64,000 bases of DNA from the NCBI RefSeq assembly GCF_030177755.1, contig NZ_CP126539.1, positions 1,512,001 through 1,576,000 on the forward strand, in the 5' to 3' direction. The notes below the pieces were generated by a model, which saw nothing but the letters and a program-made list of their open reading frames with translations, did no database searches and was not told the DNA's origin. This DNA is from Devosia sp. RR2S18. GTDB lineage: Bacteria > Pseudomonadota > Alphaproteobacteria > Rhizobiales > Devosiaceae. The position numbers and the translations under genes are program-made. Positions 8,753 to 17,382 of the stretch are shown here, one piece after another (the stretch's first letter is position 1; each line of letters begins with the position of its first letter).

Positions 8753-10000
8753 ATGTCTGATTACGAATTTACAGGCGCCAAATGGGGTGCTCCATCGCTA
8801 GGGGCGAGCGGCGGCCAAGTCACCTGGAGTTTCGCCAAGCTGGCAGGCGCCTTCTACAGCTTTGACGCTGCGATTACGCAGGTGACATACCAGAACCTGA
8901 TTAGGGACGCCTTCCAAGCCTGGGAAGATGTTGCCAACATCGATTTTGTGGAGGTCGCCGATAGCTCAACTTCGCAGATCCGTCTCGGTTGGGATGCGAT
9001 AGACGGGCGATACAACACCATTGGTGAAGCAACCTACAGCTACTGGTATGGGAGCGAATTCAATCAGCTCGCCAAATCAGAAATCCGCTTTGACACGGCG
9101 GAAGTTTGGTCAACAGCCAAGCACTACGTCGCCGGAACTATCAACTTCTACGCCGTTGCGGTACATGAGATTGGTCATGCTTTGGGCTTGGGGCACACCG
9201 ATGAGCGGGACGCAATTATGTTCCCAACCGTTGGGACACGGGTCGCTCTGTCATCCGGTGACATGGCCGGCGCACAGGCTCTTTACGGATCAAGTCTGGC
9301 AGCAACAGCGCCGACAGCAGTTGCGTTCAACGGGTCGGCTGATGCTGATGTTTATGTTGGCACAAGTGCTAACGAAATCATCCTCGGCAACGGCGGCAAT
9401 GATCGGCTAACCGGCGGCGGCGGCAACGACCACATCGACGGCGGGGCGGGTGTAGACACAGCCGTTTACGGCGGCATATTGAACCAGTTTCGATTATCGC
9501 CGGACAGCGTCGGCGGCGTAACCATAGTGGATTTGCGGACCGGCTCCCCTGAGGGAACTGACACCTTAACGAGTATTGAGCGCGTTGAATTCCGCGATGG
9601 AACGCTGGCTTTAGATATCAGCGGCACCGCTGGCGAAGCGTACCGGTTGTATCAAGCCGCATTCGACCGCGTCCCAGATAATGAAGGCCTAAGATACTGG
9701 ATCGGCCGCATGGACGAAGGGGACACTACCCTAGTGGATATCGCCGATAGCTTTCTGCACTCCCCAGAATTTGTGAGAACGTTCGGCAGCGAGCAGACAG
9801 TCTCGGATGCTGATTTCGTTGGGCTGCTATACACTCACGCCCTCGGCCGCGAGCACGACCAAAGTGGCTACAACTACTGGGTGGGCAAGCTCGGCGATGG
9901 CGAGACCAATCGTCGGGACCTCCTAGCCTTCTTCTCGGAAAGTGATGAGAACAAGGCCCAGGTCTTCGACACAATCAGTGACGGCATTTGGCTCTATTAA
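8753..10000 (+). CDS. Serralysin/matrixin-type zinc metalloprotease with RTX repeats and DUF4214 tail (415 aa)
   Basis: Residues about 1-185 form a metzincin catalytic domain. The zinc site HEIGHALGLGH starts at residue 138 and the Met-turn DAIMFP follows, as in M10 peptidases. Residues about 200-240 carry hemolysin-type calcium repeats (GNGGNDRLTGGGGNDHIDGG). Residues about 290-415 are a DUF4214 pair closely related to that of the protein at 2250, ending DGIWLY. The lack of an N-terminal signal peptide fits type I secretion. Established for the family: calcium-dependent extracellular proteolysis. The DUF4214 tail in place of the usual M10 C-terminal region is notable. Confidence 0.88.
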   Translation: MSDYEFTGAKWGAPSLGASGGQVTWSFAKLAGAFYSFDAAITQVTYQNLIRDAFQAWEDVANIDFVEVADSSTSQIRLGWDAIDGRYNTIGEATYSYWYGSEFNQLAKSEIRFDTAEVWSTAKHYVAGTINFYAVAVHEIGHALGLGHTDERDAIMFPTVGTRVALSSGDMAGAQALYGSSLAATAPTAVAFNGSADADVYVGTSANEIILGNGGNDRLTGGGGNDHIDGGAGVDTAVYGGILNQFRLSPDSVGGVTIVDLRTGSPEGTDTLTSIERVEFRDGTLALDISGTAGEAYRLYQAAFDRVPDNEGLRYWIGRMDEGDTTLVDIADSFLHSPEFVRTFGSEQTVSDADFVGLLYTHALGREHDQSGYNYWVGKLGDGETNRRDLLAFFSESDENKAQVFDTISDGIWLY

Positions 10001-10053
10001 GGACGGCTTCGTCACGGCGCACTTTCCAGCATAGTCTATTGAGTTCTCTGATG

Positions 10054-10061
10054 GTTGAATT
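10054..10061. repeat. Left target-site duplication of IS66 (GTTGAATT)
   Basis: The same 8 bases occur directly after the right end of the element at 13924-13931. Eight bases is the duplication length usual for IS66. Confidence 0.85.
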
Positions 10062-10092
10062 GTAAGCGCATAGCCGAGAATAGCCGAGGCCG

Positions 10093-10629
10093 TTATTGGC
10101 TGAAGCTCCAGGGCATCAGGTCGGCGATTTGGCTGTTTGGCCAACCAGCGGCGATGCGCTCGAGCGTTTGGGTCAGCCAGGCTTGTGGATCGACGCCGTT
10201 CATCTTGGCCGTAGTCAGCAGCGTAGCGATTGTGGCCCATGCCCGTCCGCCGCCATCAGAGCCAGCGAAGAGCGCATTCTTGCGGGTAATGGTCTGCGGA
10301 CGGATTGCCCGTTCGACGATGTTGGAGTCGATCTCGATACGACCATCGGTGAGGAAGCGCTCGAGAGCGGCACGTCGGCTTAAGACGTAGCGGATGATCT
10401 CGGCCAGCTTGGATTTACCCGATAGACGCGGCAGCTCCCGATCCAGCATGGCGAACAGCTCGGTGACGATGGGGCGGGAGCGTTCTGCCCGGATGCTGGC
10501 GCGCAGGTCGGCACTATGGCCCCGGATATCGTCTTCGATGGCCCAGAGCGGCGCCATGGCCTTGACCACGGCACTGGTAAAGGGCGAGCCATCGCTGGCA
10601 TGCAGATCAAAGAACTTGCGCCGCGCATG
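10093..10629 (-). pseudogene. tnpC: IS66 TnpC transposase, C-terminal fragment
   Basis: Begins in-frame at HARRKFFDLHASDGSP, which continues the GCWAH that ends the N-terminal fragment at 12003. It includes the family motif IEIDSNIVERAIRP (catalytic E region) and the C-terminal GVDPQAWL. Together with the N-terminal part it makes about 525 residues, as in complete IS66 transposases. Broken by the nested IS110-family element. Confidence 0.9.
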
Positions 10630-10689
10630 ATGGTATGGACGCCCCCTTCCGCGGCATCGCGCAGAGGGGCACCATAGGGCTTCATCAGA

Positions 10690-11727
10690 GTGAAGGAGGG
10701 TACCATGCCAAACGCAGTTCACGTAGTTGGCCTCGATATTGCCAAGTCCGTCTTTCAAGTTCATTGCGCCGATGAGCGCGGTAGAGTGGTAGTCAGGCGC
10801 CAGCTCAAGCGCGAGCAGGTCGAGCCTTTCTTCCAGGCTCTACCAGCCTGCCTCGTTGCTCTTGAGGCCTGCCCGGGTGCACATTATTGGGGCCGGCTGT
10901 TGCGCAGCATTGGACACGATGTGCGGTTGATCCCTGCGCAATATGTACGGCCCTATGTCAAGACCAACAAGAATGATGCCGCCGATGCGGAGGCCATCTG
11001 CGAAGCGGTAACGCGACCCACGATGCGTTTTGTTCCGATCAAGGAGGAGATGCAGCAGGAGGTCCTGGTCATTCACCGCGTCCGGGAGATGCTCATCCGC
11101 CAACGCACCCAGCTCATCAATGCGATCCGAGGCCATCTGGCCGAATTTGGCGTCATCGGGCCGAACCGAGCTCACAACATCGGCTTGTTGACCGTGATGA
11201 TCGAAGATGAAAGCGAGACCCGCATCCCGTCGGTGGCGCGACATGCGTTACGATATCTTGTCAGCCAGCTTCGTGAGATCAAAACCAAGCTAGTCCAAAT
11301 CGATGACGATCTTGCTCTGGTGGCGAAGTCCTCTGAGGCTTGCCGCCGCTTGATGACAATCCCTGGCGTCGGCGTCATCACGGCCAGTGCCCTTGTTGCT
11401 TCCATGCGTGATCCAAGCGACTTCGCATCAGGGCGCCACTTTGCCGCTTGGCTTGGGCTCGTGCCCAGACAGCATTCAACGGGGGGCAAAGAACAGCTCG
11501 GTGGGATCAGCAAGCGCGGCGACGGATATCTGCGAAAACTGCTAATTCATGGCAGTCGCTCAATCATGCGATGGAAGGGTCGCTCCTGGACATGGCTAGC
11601 TCAGCTACGTGATCGCCGACCCGCGAATGTCGCAGCAGTTGCCATCGCCAATAAAACAGCCCGAGTAGTTTGGGCGTTGCTGCGGTTCGGCGGAATTTAT
11701 GGTCAGCCCGTACAAAGGGCCGCGTGA
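10690..11727 (+). CDS. IS110/IS1111-family transposase (345 aa)
   Basis: The N-terminal DEDD-type RuvC-like domain shows GLDIAKSVF (first D), ALEAC (E) and KNDAADAEA (DD). The C-terminal Transposase_20 domain has IPGVGVITASALVA and the Ser-containing STGGKEQLGGISKRGDGYLR. The ATG lies after AAGGAGGGTACC. It is complete and probably functional. In this family the transposase acts with an RNA from the element's own non-coding end. Confidence 0.95.
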   Translation: MKEGTMPNAVHVVGLDIAKSVFQVHCADERGRVVVRRQLKREQVEPFFQALPACLVALEACPGAHYWGRLLRSIGHDVRLIPAQYVRPYVKTNKNDAADAEAICEAVTRPTMRFVPIKEEMQQEVLVIHRVREMLIRQRTQLINAIRGHLAEFGVIGPNRAHNIGLLTVMIEDESETRIPSVARHALRYLVSQLREIKTKLVQIDDDLALVAKSSEACRRLMTIPGVGVITASALVASMRDPSDFASGRHFAAWLGLVPRQHSTGGKEQLGGISKRGDGYLRKLLIHGSRSIMRWKGRSWTWLAQLRDRRPANVAAVAIANKTARVVWALLRFGGIYGQPVQRAA

Positions 11728-11989
11728 CACCGAGGTAGTGCAGTTCTGCCTGGAAACGGGCTGAAGCGGTTGCGAGGACAGAAAAGCGTGTGATGGCAAG
11801 CCGGGCGTTCCGGGACCAGGTGAACCCGTTGGGCGCATCGAACTTCGAGTTCGCGCAGTGTGATTGGGGTCTGGTTCGCGGATATTCCATCAAGGCCGGT
11901 GACGCAGGGTGCGTCACAACACGAGAGGCCGAATAGATGACTGCAGCCGCAGGCTCCGCCAGAAACGCGTGAAAAGTTCTTGCAAAACC
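11728..11989 (+). ncRNA. Candidate bridge/seek RNA region of the IS1111-type element
   Basis: 262 non-coding bases lie between the transposase stop and the right inverted repeat, while only 43 lie on the left. In the IS1111 group the guide RNA is encoded downstream of the transposase, so this is where it should be. A GGGCGCAT segment at 11831-11838 shares six bases (GCGCAT) with the target GCGCATGGGCCC, too short to count as proof. RNA ends cannot be assigned by eye. Confidence 0.5.
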
Positions 11990-12003
11990 GGGGGCGTCCA
12001 TAG

Positions 12004-13044
12004 ATGGGCCCAGCACCCGGCCAGGGTCATGGCGTCGTTGGCGCCACGATCCTTGCCCAGCCGGTTATAGGCCGCATATCCGTCCACCTGCAGGATCCCG
12101 CGATAGCCATCGAGGTGCCGGGCGACGCAGTCACCCGATCGACTGTCCTCAAAGCGATAGGCCACCATAGGTGGTCCTGATCCGCCGAACGGCCGATCGT
12201 CACGGGCATAGGCCCAGAGCCAAGCCGTTTTCACCTTCCCGGCTCCCGGTGCCAACGTCGGCAACCGAGTCTCGTCGGCAAAGACGCGCTCGCCCTGTTT
12301 GATGGTGTGCAGCACATATTGGGCCAGCGGCTCGAGCTCGAAGCCGAGCCGCCCCATCCACTGGGCCATCAGTGAGCGGTCCAGTTCCACGCCATCACGG
12401 GCGTAGATCTCTTCCTGCCGGTAGAGCGGCAACCCGTCGGCATACTTGCTGACCGCAATTTGGGCCAGCAGCGTCTCGGTGGGGATGCCGCCAGCAATCA
12501 GGTGATCGGGTGCCAGCGCCTGCACGATGCGGTCTTCGCCGTCAGCCAGTCGGTAGGCGTATTTTGGACGGCGAGTGACGATGACGCGGAACTTGGCCGG
12601 GGTCACGTCAAGGCGTTCGGAGACGTCTTCGCCGATCCGGATGGCTTCGAGGCCGACGCAATCGGCCGGCACCTCGGGTTCGATGACCTGCTCGATGCGT
12701 TCCAGGTGCGGGGCAAAGCCCTTGCGTGGCCGCGAGGGACGCGGAGTGGCGCCACCCTTGTCACGTGCCTCCAGCCCAGCCTTGATCTCCTCTATGCCGG
12801 TTTCGATCTCGTCGAAGACGAAGGCCATCTGCTCGTCATCGAGCGGATCGTGCCGCAACCGCTCCGAGCGCGTGCCATATTGGGCACGCTGCAGCATAGC
12901 GACGATCGAGGTCAGTCGCGCGATGCGCTCGTCAGCCGTGGCGTTGATGACCTTGAGTTCGGCGATCTCGGCATGGGCAGCAGCGATCATCGCCTTGAGG
13001 GCGTCAACGTCATCGGGAAGCTGCTGCGGATCGGCCGGAACCAT
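12004..13044 (-). pseudogene. tnpC: IS66 TnpC transposase, N-terminal fragment
   Basis: Starts at MVPADPQQLPDDVDALKAM (ATG at 13044), has the leucine-zipper-like N-terminus (AHAEIAELKVINATADERIA), the IS66 zinc-finger-region residues (PADCVGLEAIRIGEDVSERL) and the catalytic QVDGYAAYNRL. It runs to AGCWAH, where the nested element begins. The longer frame to 11914 reads into the inserted DNA. Confidence 0.9.
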
Positions 13045-13116
13045 GGGTAAATAATGGCACAAAACGGCCCGGATTGCCTCCGTTTTTGCGCCTGTGAGTC
13101 AGTCTGCCGCAGGCTT

Positions 13117-13461
13117 TTACCCAGCAGATTGGGGGCGGCTCACCGGCACCGAGCGCACCCGCTTCCAGTCCATTCCATCCACCAGAGCCAGTAGCTGAGC
13201 CTGGCTCAGTTGCACCCGGCTGTTGCCGATCCGCGGCCAGCAGAACGCCGCCTTTTCCAACCGCTTGGCGTAAAGGCACAAGCCGGTCCCATCCCACCAG
13301 ACGATCTTGATCCGATCTGCTCGCCTGGCGCGAAACACATAGAGCGAACCGTTGAACGGATCGGCTCCGGCATCGCGAACCAGACCGACAAGCCCATCTG
13401 GTCCTTTTCTGAAGTCCACCGGTTGACTGGCCAGGAACACCTTCACGCCCGAGGGGATCAT
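13117..13461 (-). CDS. tnpB: IS66 accessory protein TnpB (114 aa)
   Basis: The IS66 Orf2 signature VFLASQPVDFRKGPDGLVGL, followed by NGSLYVFRARRADRIKIVWWDGTGLCLYAKRL (shortened here as separate family blocks), is unmistakable. It overlaps the tnpA stop by four bases. It is required for transposition in the family, with unknown biochemical role. Confidence 0.92.
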   Translation of the reverse strand: MIPSGVKVFLASQPVDFRKGPDGLVGLVRDAGADPFNGSLYVFRARRADRIKIVWWDGTGLCLYAKRLEKAAFCWPRIGNSRVQLSQAQLLALVDGMDWKRVRSVPVSRPQSAG

Positions 13462-13826
13462 GTCGACCGGACGGCGCGAAGCACACGGCGCAAATGATCC
13501 TCATCAACATCAGCGCCGACCCGGACCAGCATGCCATCTACGAAAAGCTCGATGGCCGTGCCGTCCGCCATTCCGGTTCCCGTCGCGCTCCTGCTCACCC
13601 GTTTTACCTCGCCCTTGTCCGCCGCCTCGGATCGCCAGCCGAACAGCTGCGATGGCAATATCCCGATCTCACGCGCGAGCGCCGACACGTTCGCACCCGG
13701 TTCCAGACTCCGAGCGACCATCGCGGCCTTGAACTCGTCCGACCACCGGCGCCGGCGTGCTACAGGAGCGCCTTCCAGACGATCCGGAACAGCCTCGATC
13801 AGATGGAAACTTCTATCCGCACGCAT
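13458..13826 (-). CDS. tnpA: IS66 accessory protein TnpA (about 122 aa)
   Basis: Contains the IS66 Orf1 helix-turn-helix, RRRWSDEFKAAMVARSLEPG and SALAREIGILPSQLFGWR. The ATG at 13826 gives the usual length; ATGs at 13838 or 13901 are possible but add residues unlike the family. Its C-terminus overlaps tnpB. Confidence 0.85.
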   Translation of the reverse strand: MRADRSFHLIEAVPDRLEGAPVARRRRWSDEFKAAMVARSLEPGANVSALAREIGILPSQLFGWRSEAADKGEVKRVSRSATGTGMADGTAIELFVDGMLVRVGADVDEDHLRRVLRAVRST

Positions 13827-13923
13827 AGTCGCAGACATAGAACATGACACCCGCCACCAATAAGAGAGTGCCGAATACCGCCGCCTCGATCGGTTGAACA
13901 CACGGGGTCAGCTTGGCGCTTAC

Positions 13924-13931
13924 GTTGAATT
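13924..13931. repeat. Right target-site duplication of IS66 (GTTGAATT)
   Basis: Identical to 10054-10061 on the other side of the element. Confidence 0.85.
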
Positions 13932-13987
13932 GCGCCGCCTGCCCGGTTGTGGCTCTATGCGTACGGGCTAGGAGACCAAGACCAGAG

Positions 13988-14209
13988 ATGCAGGTGAACG
14001 TGTTCATTGCGCACCACTCTGGCGAGGAACCAGAGCTGCTGGTGCTGCCGTATGGGCCCATGGCTGCCATCCCACGTCACCTGCAGAAAATCGACTGGCG
14101 GCACATGGCAGTGACCGGAGCGGGCGATAGGCTGCTCGGAGCGACCGAGGACAAGATCAAAGCCGAGATAGCGATCAGTGGGTATGCCATAGTGAGGCCG
14201 ACCGGCTAG
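13988..14209 (+). CDS. Small protein of unknown function (73 aa)
   Basis: Reads MQVNVFIAHHSGEEPELLVL then YGPMAAIPRHLQKIDWRHMA. The ATG at 13988 has TAGGAG about 16 bases upstream; a longer frame from 13913 starts inside IS66 and is unlikely. No membrane segment is seen. IS66 landed about 60 bases before the start, so the promoter may be displaced. Confidence 0.5.
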   Translation: MQVNVFIAHHSGEEPELLVLPYGPMAAIPRHLQKIDWRHMAVTGAGDRLLGATEDKIKAEIAISGYAIVRPTG

Positions 14210-14212
14210 TTC

Positions 14213-14440
14213 TCATTGCGATGGTATGGCGATAAACGGCACCTTCGCCAGCGCAGCCGTTCGCTCCTGCTCACGGTTCAGGTCTACAGCTGCGCTGAAG
14301 GTCATCCCGGACACCAATAAGGCGATTGCGCCCAAGCTAAGTTGCGCCCAGCGCCGCCTAAAGCCCTCCGGCCAGGCTATGGCGACCTGAAGGGTGCCAA
14401 CCACAAACAGCAAAAAGGAGACGAGCAGTAGAAGAACCAT
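14213..14440 (-). CDS. Small two-helix membrane protein (75 aa)
   Basis: Two hydrophobic helices, LLLLVSFLLFVVGTLQVAIA (about 3-22) and LSLGAIALLVSGMTFSAAV (about 34-52), are separated by a basic loop (EGFRRRWAQ), with a polar C-terminal tail. ATG at 14440. No family is recognised. It converges with the small gene ending at 14209. Confidence 0.5.
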   Translation of the reverse strand: MVLLLLVSFLLFVVGTLQVAIAWPEGFRRRWAQLSLGAIALLVSGMTFSAAVDLNREQERTAALAKVPFIAIPSQ

Positions 14441-14564
14441 GTATCTTAGCCAGAACTCCCTGGAGCACTAGAGACGGCATCCACTCAATGCCGCAAGGCA
14501 CCTGGTGGAAAGGAGGTTCCGCCGATGCGGGCAGTTGGCCGCCCCGTTGAAGAGGCAGAGTTGT

Positions 14565-14588
14565 AAAAAAAGCCCCGCTGCAAGCGGG
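14565..14588 (-). terminator. Terminator after the RTX gene
   Basis: On the minus strand, CCCGCT and AGCGGG pair around a 3-base loop and are followed by a run of seven T. It lies 38 bases beyond the stop at 14626. Confidence 0.75.
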
Positions 14589-14625
14589 ACCTTGGCTTAG
14601 GAGCCGTCGATGCGGCAGCTAAGGA

Positions 14626-16170
14626 TCAAAGCACAAAGTCGGATGCTTCTAAATTGTGTAAACCGATGATCTCAATCTTAGTGTGGTTTACCACACTGTT
14701 GCTGGAGGTGTTTTGCCCTATCACGTAGGTATTTCCGTTCTCGTGATAGTACCTGACTTCCATCTCAGCTACGGCATTACCCTGTCCCCTGAAAGCAAAG
14801 GTTTTCACGGCATCTATTGCGCTCAAATCGATGAGATCGTCAGAATCCCAGTCGCGAATTGTGTCCATGCTAGTGGGGGTACTTTCATCGAATTGGCCCC
14901 CAAAGGTAAATCGGTCGGCGCCGAACTGTCCCAGCAGCTGGTCAGCACCCAAGCCCCCATGAAGGAGGTCATTTCCGGATCCGCCATACAGGTGGTCGTC
15001 CCCGTCGCCGCCGTAAAGCTCGTCAGAACCTGAGCCGCCGGATAGATAGTCTGCTCCGCCATACCCGAAGATGTCGTCGTTACCAGCCCCGCCATATAAG
15101 GTGTCGACGAAGGTCGGGGAGCCAGACTGAACCCCGTTTAAGGTCTCTCCGGCTGGATTTCCTAAATGGTCCCAATCGTTTGAGCCGAGTACTGAGATTG
15201 ATGTCTCAGAGATCTGGATGTTTGTATCTTTCGCAAACGCCTGCAGTTTGACCTGATAGTTGGCTCCTGCATTTAGGGCAGAGGTGCCGTTGTACCAATG
15301 CAACGCCTGGATGTTCTGCGTCACGTAACCATTGCCGCCATCGTCGCGGATGATCGTTGAGGGGTCACTATCGAGGACCCATTCGTCGGGTGAGTTCTCC
15401 TGGTTGGCTGTTGGATTGCCAGTCTCCTGGCGGAGTAAGGTGAAGGACTTGAAGTTGGTGCCAAGCCCCGCGTCGGTGTCGATCAGCAGTTTGAAGTCAA
15501 AGGTGCTCAAGTCGAAAACGTTGGTGTCGTCGTCGTTGAGATCATTAACGCCAGCCGAGTAGGCAAAGCGGACGTTCGCGCCTGGATTGACCCAATATGT
15601 CGCAAGCCCCGGGTCATAAGTGAGATAGGTGACATCAGCAGGGTCGCCCGCTAACCGCACGTCGAGCGCCAGCTCGATGTCAGCGGGGCCCAGAAAGGCA
15701 ACACTGCGAGACATGCCGTCAGCCGGGTTCCCAATTCCAGCATAGAGTTCCCCGCGGCCGTCTATTGGCCCTGCTCCGGGTCCAAAGGTTCCAAACAGTG
15801 GCCCATAGTTCAGCTTGTTCACAGCGAACGTCAGCGCTTGACTGGCAGAGCTAACGTTCCCAGCACTGTCAGTTGCCGTCGCAGAAAGGCTGTACGGTCC
15901 CTTCGGATCGAGCTTGCCAATGGCCCAAGTCCAATTGCCGGCGCTGTCGGCTGTTGTTGTATGGATCAGGTCGTGACCATTATAGATTTTGACTGTGGAT
16001 AGTGCCTCTGCCTGTCCTGACATTACCAGGTCGGCTTGGTCGGATTTTACGCCAGTCGGACCATCGCTTATAGTCGGCGCGGTTGGTGGGGCTGTATCCG
16101 GGGTAGGGCCGGTTGGCCCACCTGGGTTTAGAGGTGGCTCGGTTTGTCTGAACAGGGTTTGCGTGTTCGC
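14626..16170 (-). pseudogene. C-terminal part of an Ig-like/RTX surface protein split by IS3
   Basis: The open frame runs in from the IS3 boundary (ANTQTLFRQTEPPLNPGGP, a Pro/Gly/Thr linker), through an Ig-like repeat (VKIYNGHDLIHTTTADSAGN then WTWAIG), to a ~200-residue beta-rich region. A block of seven hemolysin-type calcium repeats follows (DTLYGGAGNDDIFGYGGADY onward, about 14905-15105), then the M10-type C-terminal segment ADRFTFGG ... TIRDWDSDDLIDLSAIDA. An internal ATG at 16023 could give a 465-aa product without the N-terminus. The missing start is at 17383-18046. Confidence 0.82.
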
Positions 16171-16190
16171 TAAGTGGACTAGGGCCCTGG

Positions 16191-17021
16191 TTATGCCGCT
16201 GCCTGGATTGGCAACAGCGCGTTGAAGTAAGCCTCGTCCGGAGTCATGCCGTCAAGGCTCGAGTGGGGCCGGTGGCCGTTGTAAAAGGCCAGGTATCGAC
16301 CAATCGAGGCCCGCGCTTCCGCGACGGTATCGTAGGCGCGCAGATAGACCTCCTCGTACTTAATCGAGCGCCAGAGCCGCTCGACAAAGACGTTGTCGCG
16401 CCACGAGCCCCGGCCGTCCATGCTGATGGCGATACCATTGTCGCGCAGCAGGCTAGTGAAGGCCTGGCTGGTGAACTGGCTGCCCTGATCGCTGTTAAAG
16501 ATCTCGGGCGCGCCATGGTGGCGCATCGCCTCTTCAACCGCCTCGATGCAGAAGCCCACATCCATGCTGATCGAAAGCCGCCAGGATAGCACCCGCCGGC
16601 TGAACCAGTCCACGACGGCGGTCAGGTAGACAAAGCCGCGCGCCATGGGAATGTAGGTAATATCTATGGCCCAGACCTGGTTGGGTTGCGTCACCGCCAA
16701 CTTGCGCAGGAGGTAGGGATAGACCTTGTGGCCTGGTGACGGTTTTGAGGTATTGGGCCGGCGGTAGATCGCCTGGATTCCCATGCGCTTCATCAGCGTG
16801 GATACGCGCAGCCGGCCGACAGCAAGCCCTTCCCTCGCCAGCATATCCCGCAACATACGGGCACCAGCGAACGGGTAATCCAGATGTAGCTCATCGATCC
16901 GGCGCATCAGCGCCAGGTCACTGGGCGATACCGGACGGGGCCGGTAATAGACGCTGCTCCGGCTGATGTTGAGCACCTGCGCCTGCCGGCTCACCGGCAG
17001 ATCATGGTCGTGGTCGATCAT
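16191..17021 (-). CDS. IS3-family transposase OrfB (276 aa)
   Basis: Helix-turn-helix-like N-terminus (LNISRSSVYYRPRPVS) and a complete rve DDE core: WAIDITYIPMARGFVYLTAV (D), FNSDQGSQFTS (D), and SWRDNVFVERLWRSIKYEEV (E). It overlaps orfA by four bases; the family makes an OrfAB fusion by frameshifting. Confidence 0.95.
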   Translation of the reverse strand: MIDHDHDLPVSRQAQVLNISRSSVYYRPRPVSPSDLALMRRIDELHLDYPFAGARMLRDMLAREGLAVGRLRVSTLMKRMGIQAIYRRPNTSKPSPGHKVYPYLLRKLAVTQPNQVWAIDITYIPMARGFVYLTAVVDWFSRRVLSWRLSISMDVGFCIEAVEEAMRHHGAPEIFNSDQGSQFTSQAFTSLLRDNGIAISMDGRGSWRDNVFVERLWRSIKYEEVYLRAYDTVAEARASIGRYLAFYNGHRPHSSLDGMTPDEAYFNALLPIQAAA

Positions 17022-17329
17022 CGCTTTACGCTCAGCAGGCCCGCCTTGCTGAGCGCACCTTCCAAAAGATCGTTCTCCAGCGTCAGCTGGCCAATCTTGG
17101 CATGCAGCGTTTTCACATCCACAGCCGGGACGGATGGTTCGGTGCGAGCGTCGCCGCCGAACACATCAGCCGCCCCCTCAAGCAGTTGGCTGCGCCACTG
17201 CGTGATCTGGTTGGCATGCACATCGAACTGCTGTGCCAACTCGGCAAGGGTCTTCTCGCCCTTGAGCGCCGCCAGGGCCACCTTCGCCTTAAATGCCGGT
17301 GTGTGGTTGCGGCGGGGTCGTCTCGTCAT
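17018..17329 (-). CDS. IS3-family transposase OrfA (103 aa)
   Basis: HTH of the IS3/IS911 type (HTPAFKAKVALAALKGEKTL, then QFDVHANQITQWR), and a C-terminal leucine zipper (LHAKIGQLTLENDLLEGALS). ATG at 17329 lies about 50 bases from the right end of the element. Confidence 0.93.
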   Translation of the reverse strand: MTRRPRRNHTPAFKAKVALAALKGEKTLAELAQQFDVHANQITQWRSQLLEGAADVFGGDARTEPSVPAVDVKTLHAKIGQLTLENDLLEGALSKAGLLSVKR

Positions 17330-17382
17330 GGTCTCTCCTGTTCGCAGCCATATTGGCCGCCATCAGGCACAAAATCCACTTA

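Larger units (their letters stand above)
10630..12003 (+). mobile_element. IS110-family (IS1111 group) element nested in IS66 tnpC
   Basis: The tnpC coding sequence is interrupted exactly between GCGCGGCGCAAG and GGGCCCAGC. The inserted DNA has a perfect 13-base inverted repeat, TATGGACGCCCCC at 10634-10646 and its complement at 11990-12002, lying a few bases in from the ends, as in the IS1111 group. One transposase gene fills most of it. The exact boundary is ambiguous by about 3 bases (ATG on both sides). Confidence 0.88.
10062..13923 (-). mobile_element. IS66-family element interrupted by an IS1111-type element
   Basis: The ends are GTAAGCGC (10062) and GCGCTTAC (13916-13923), with weaker inverted similarity further in (AGC-GA). 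The element is flanked by the 8-base duplication GTTGAATT. It carries tnpA, tnpB and tnpC on the minus strand. Without the ~1.37-kb nested IS110-family element it would be about 2.49 kb, the normal IS66 size. Confidence 0.9.
16171..17382 (-). mobile_element. IS3-family insertion sequence
   Basis: The ends share TAAGTGGA and further matching bases (G..CCTG) as imperfect inverted repeats, at 16171 and ending 17382. The two overlapping frames orfA and orfB are on the minus strand. The 1212-bp length is normal. Flanks show only an imperfect 4-base duplication (minus strand GGGA and GCGA). Confidence 0.85.

Noticed and set aside
11833..11838. Six-base match between the IS1111-type non-coding region and its target as proof of a guide
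   Set aside because: Six bases are too few in 262 bases to exclude chance; kept only as a hint.
16171..17382. A clean 3-4 base target duplication for IS3
   Set aside because: The flanks give only an imperfect match (GGGA/GCGA on the minus strand), so it is reported as imperfect and not as a firm duplication.
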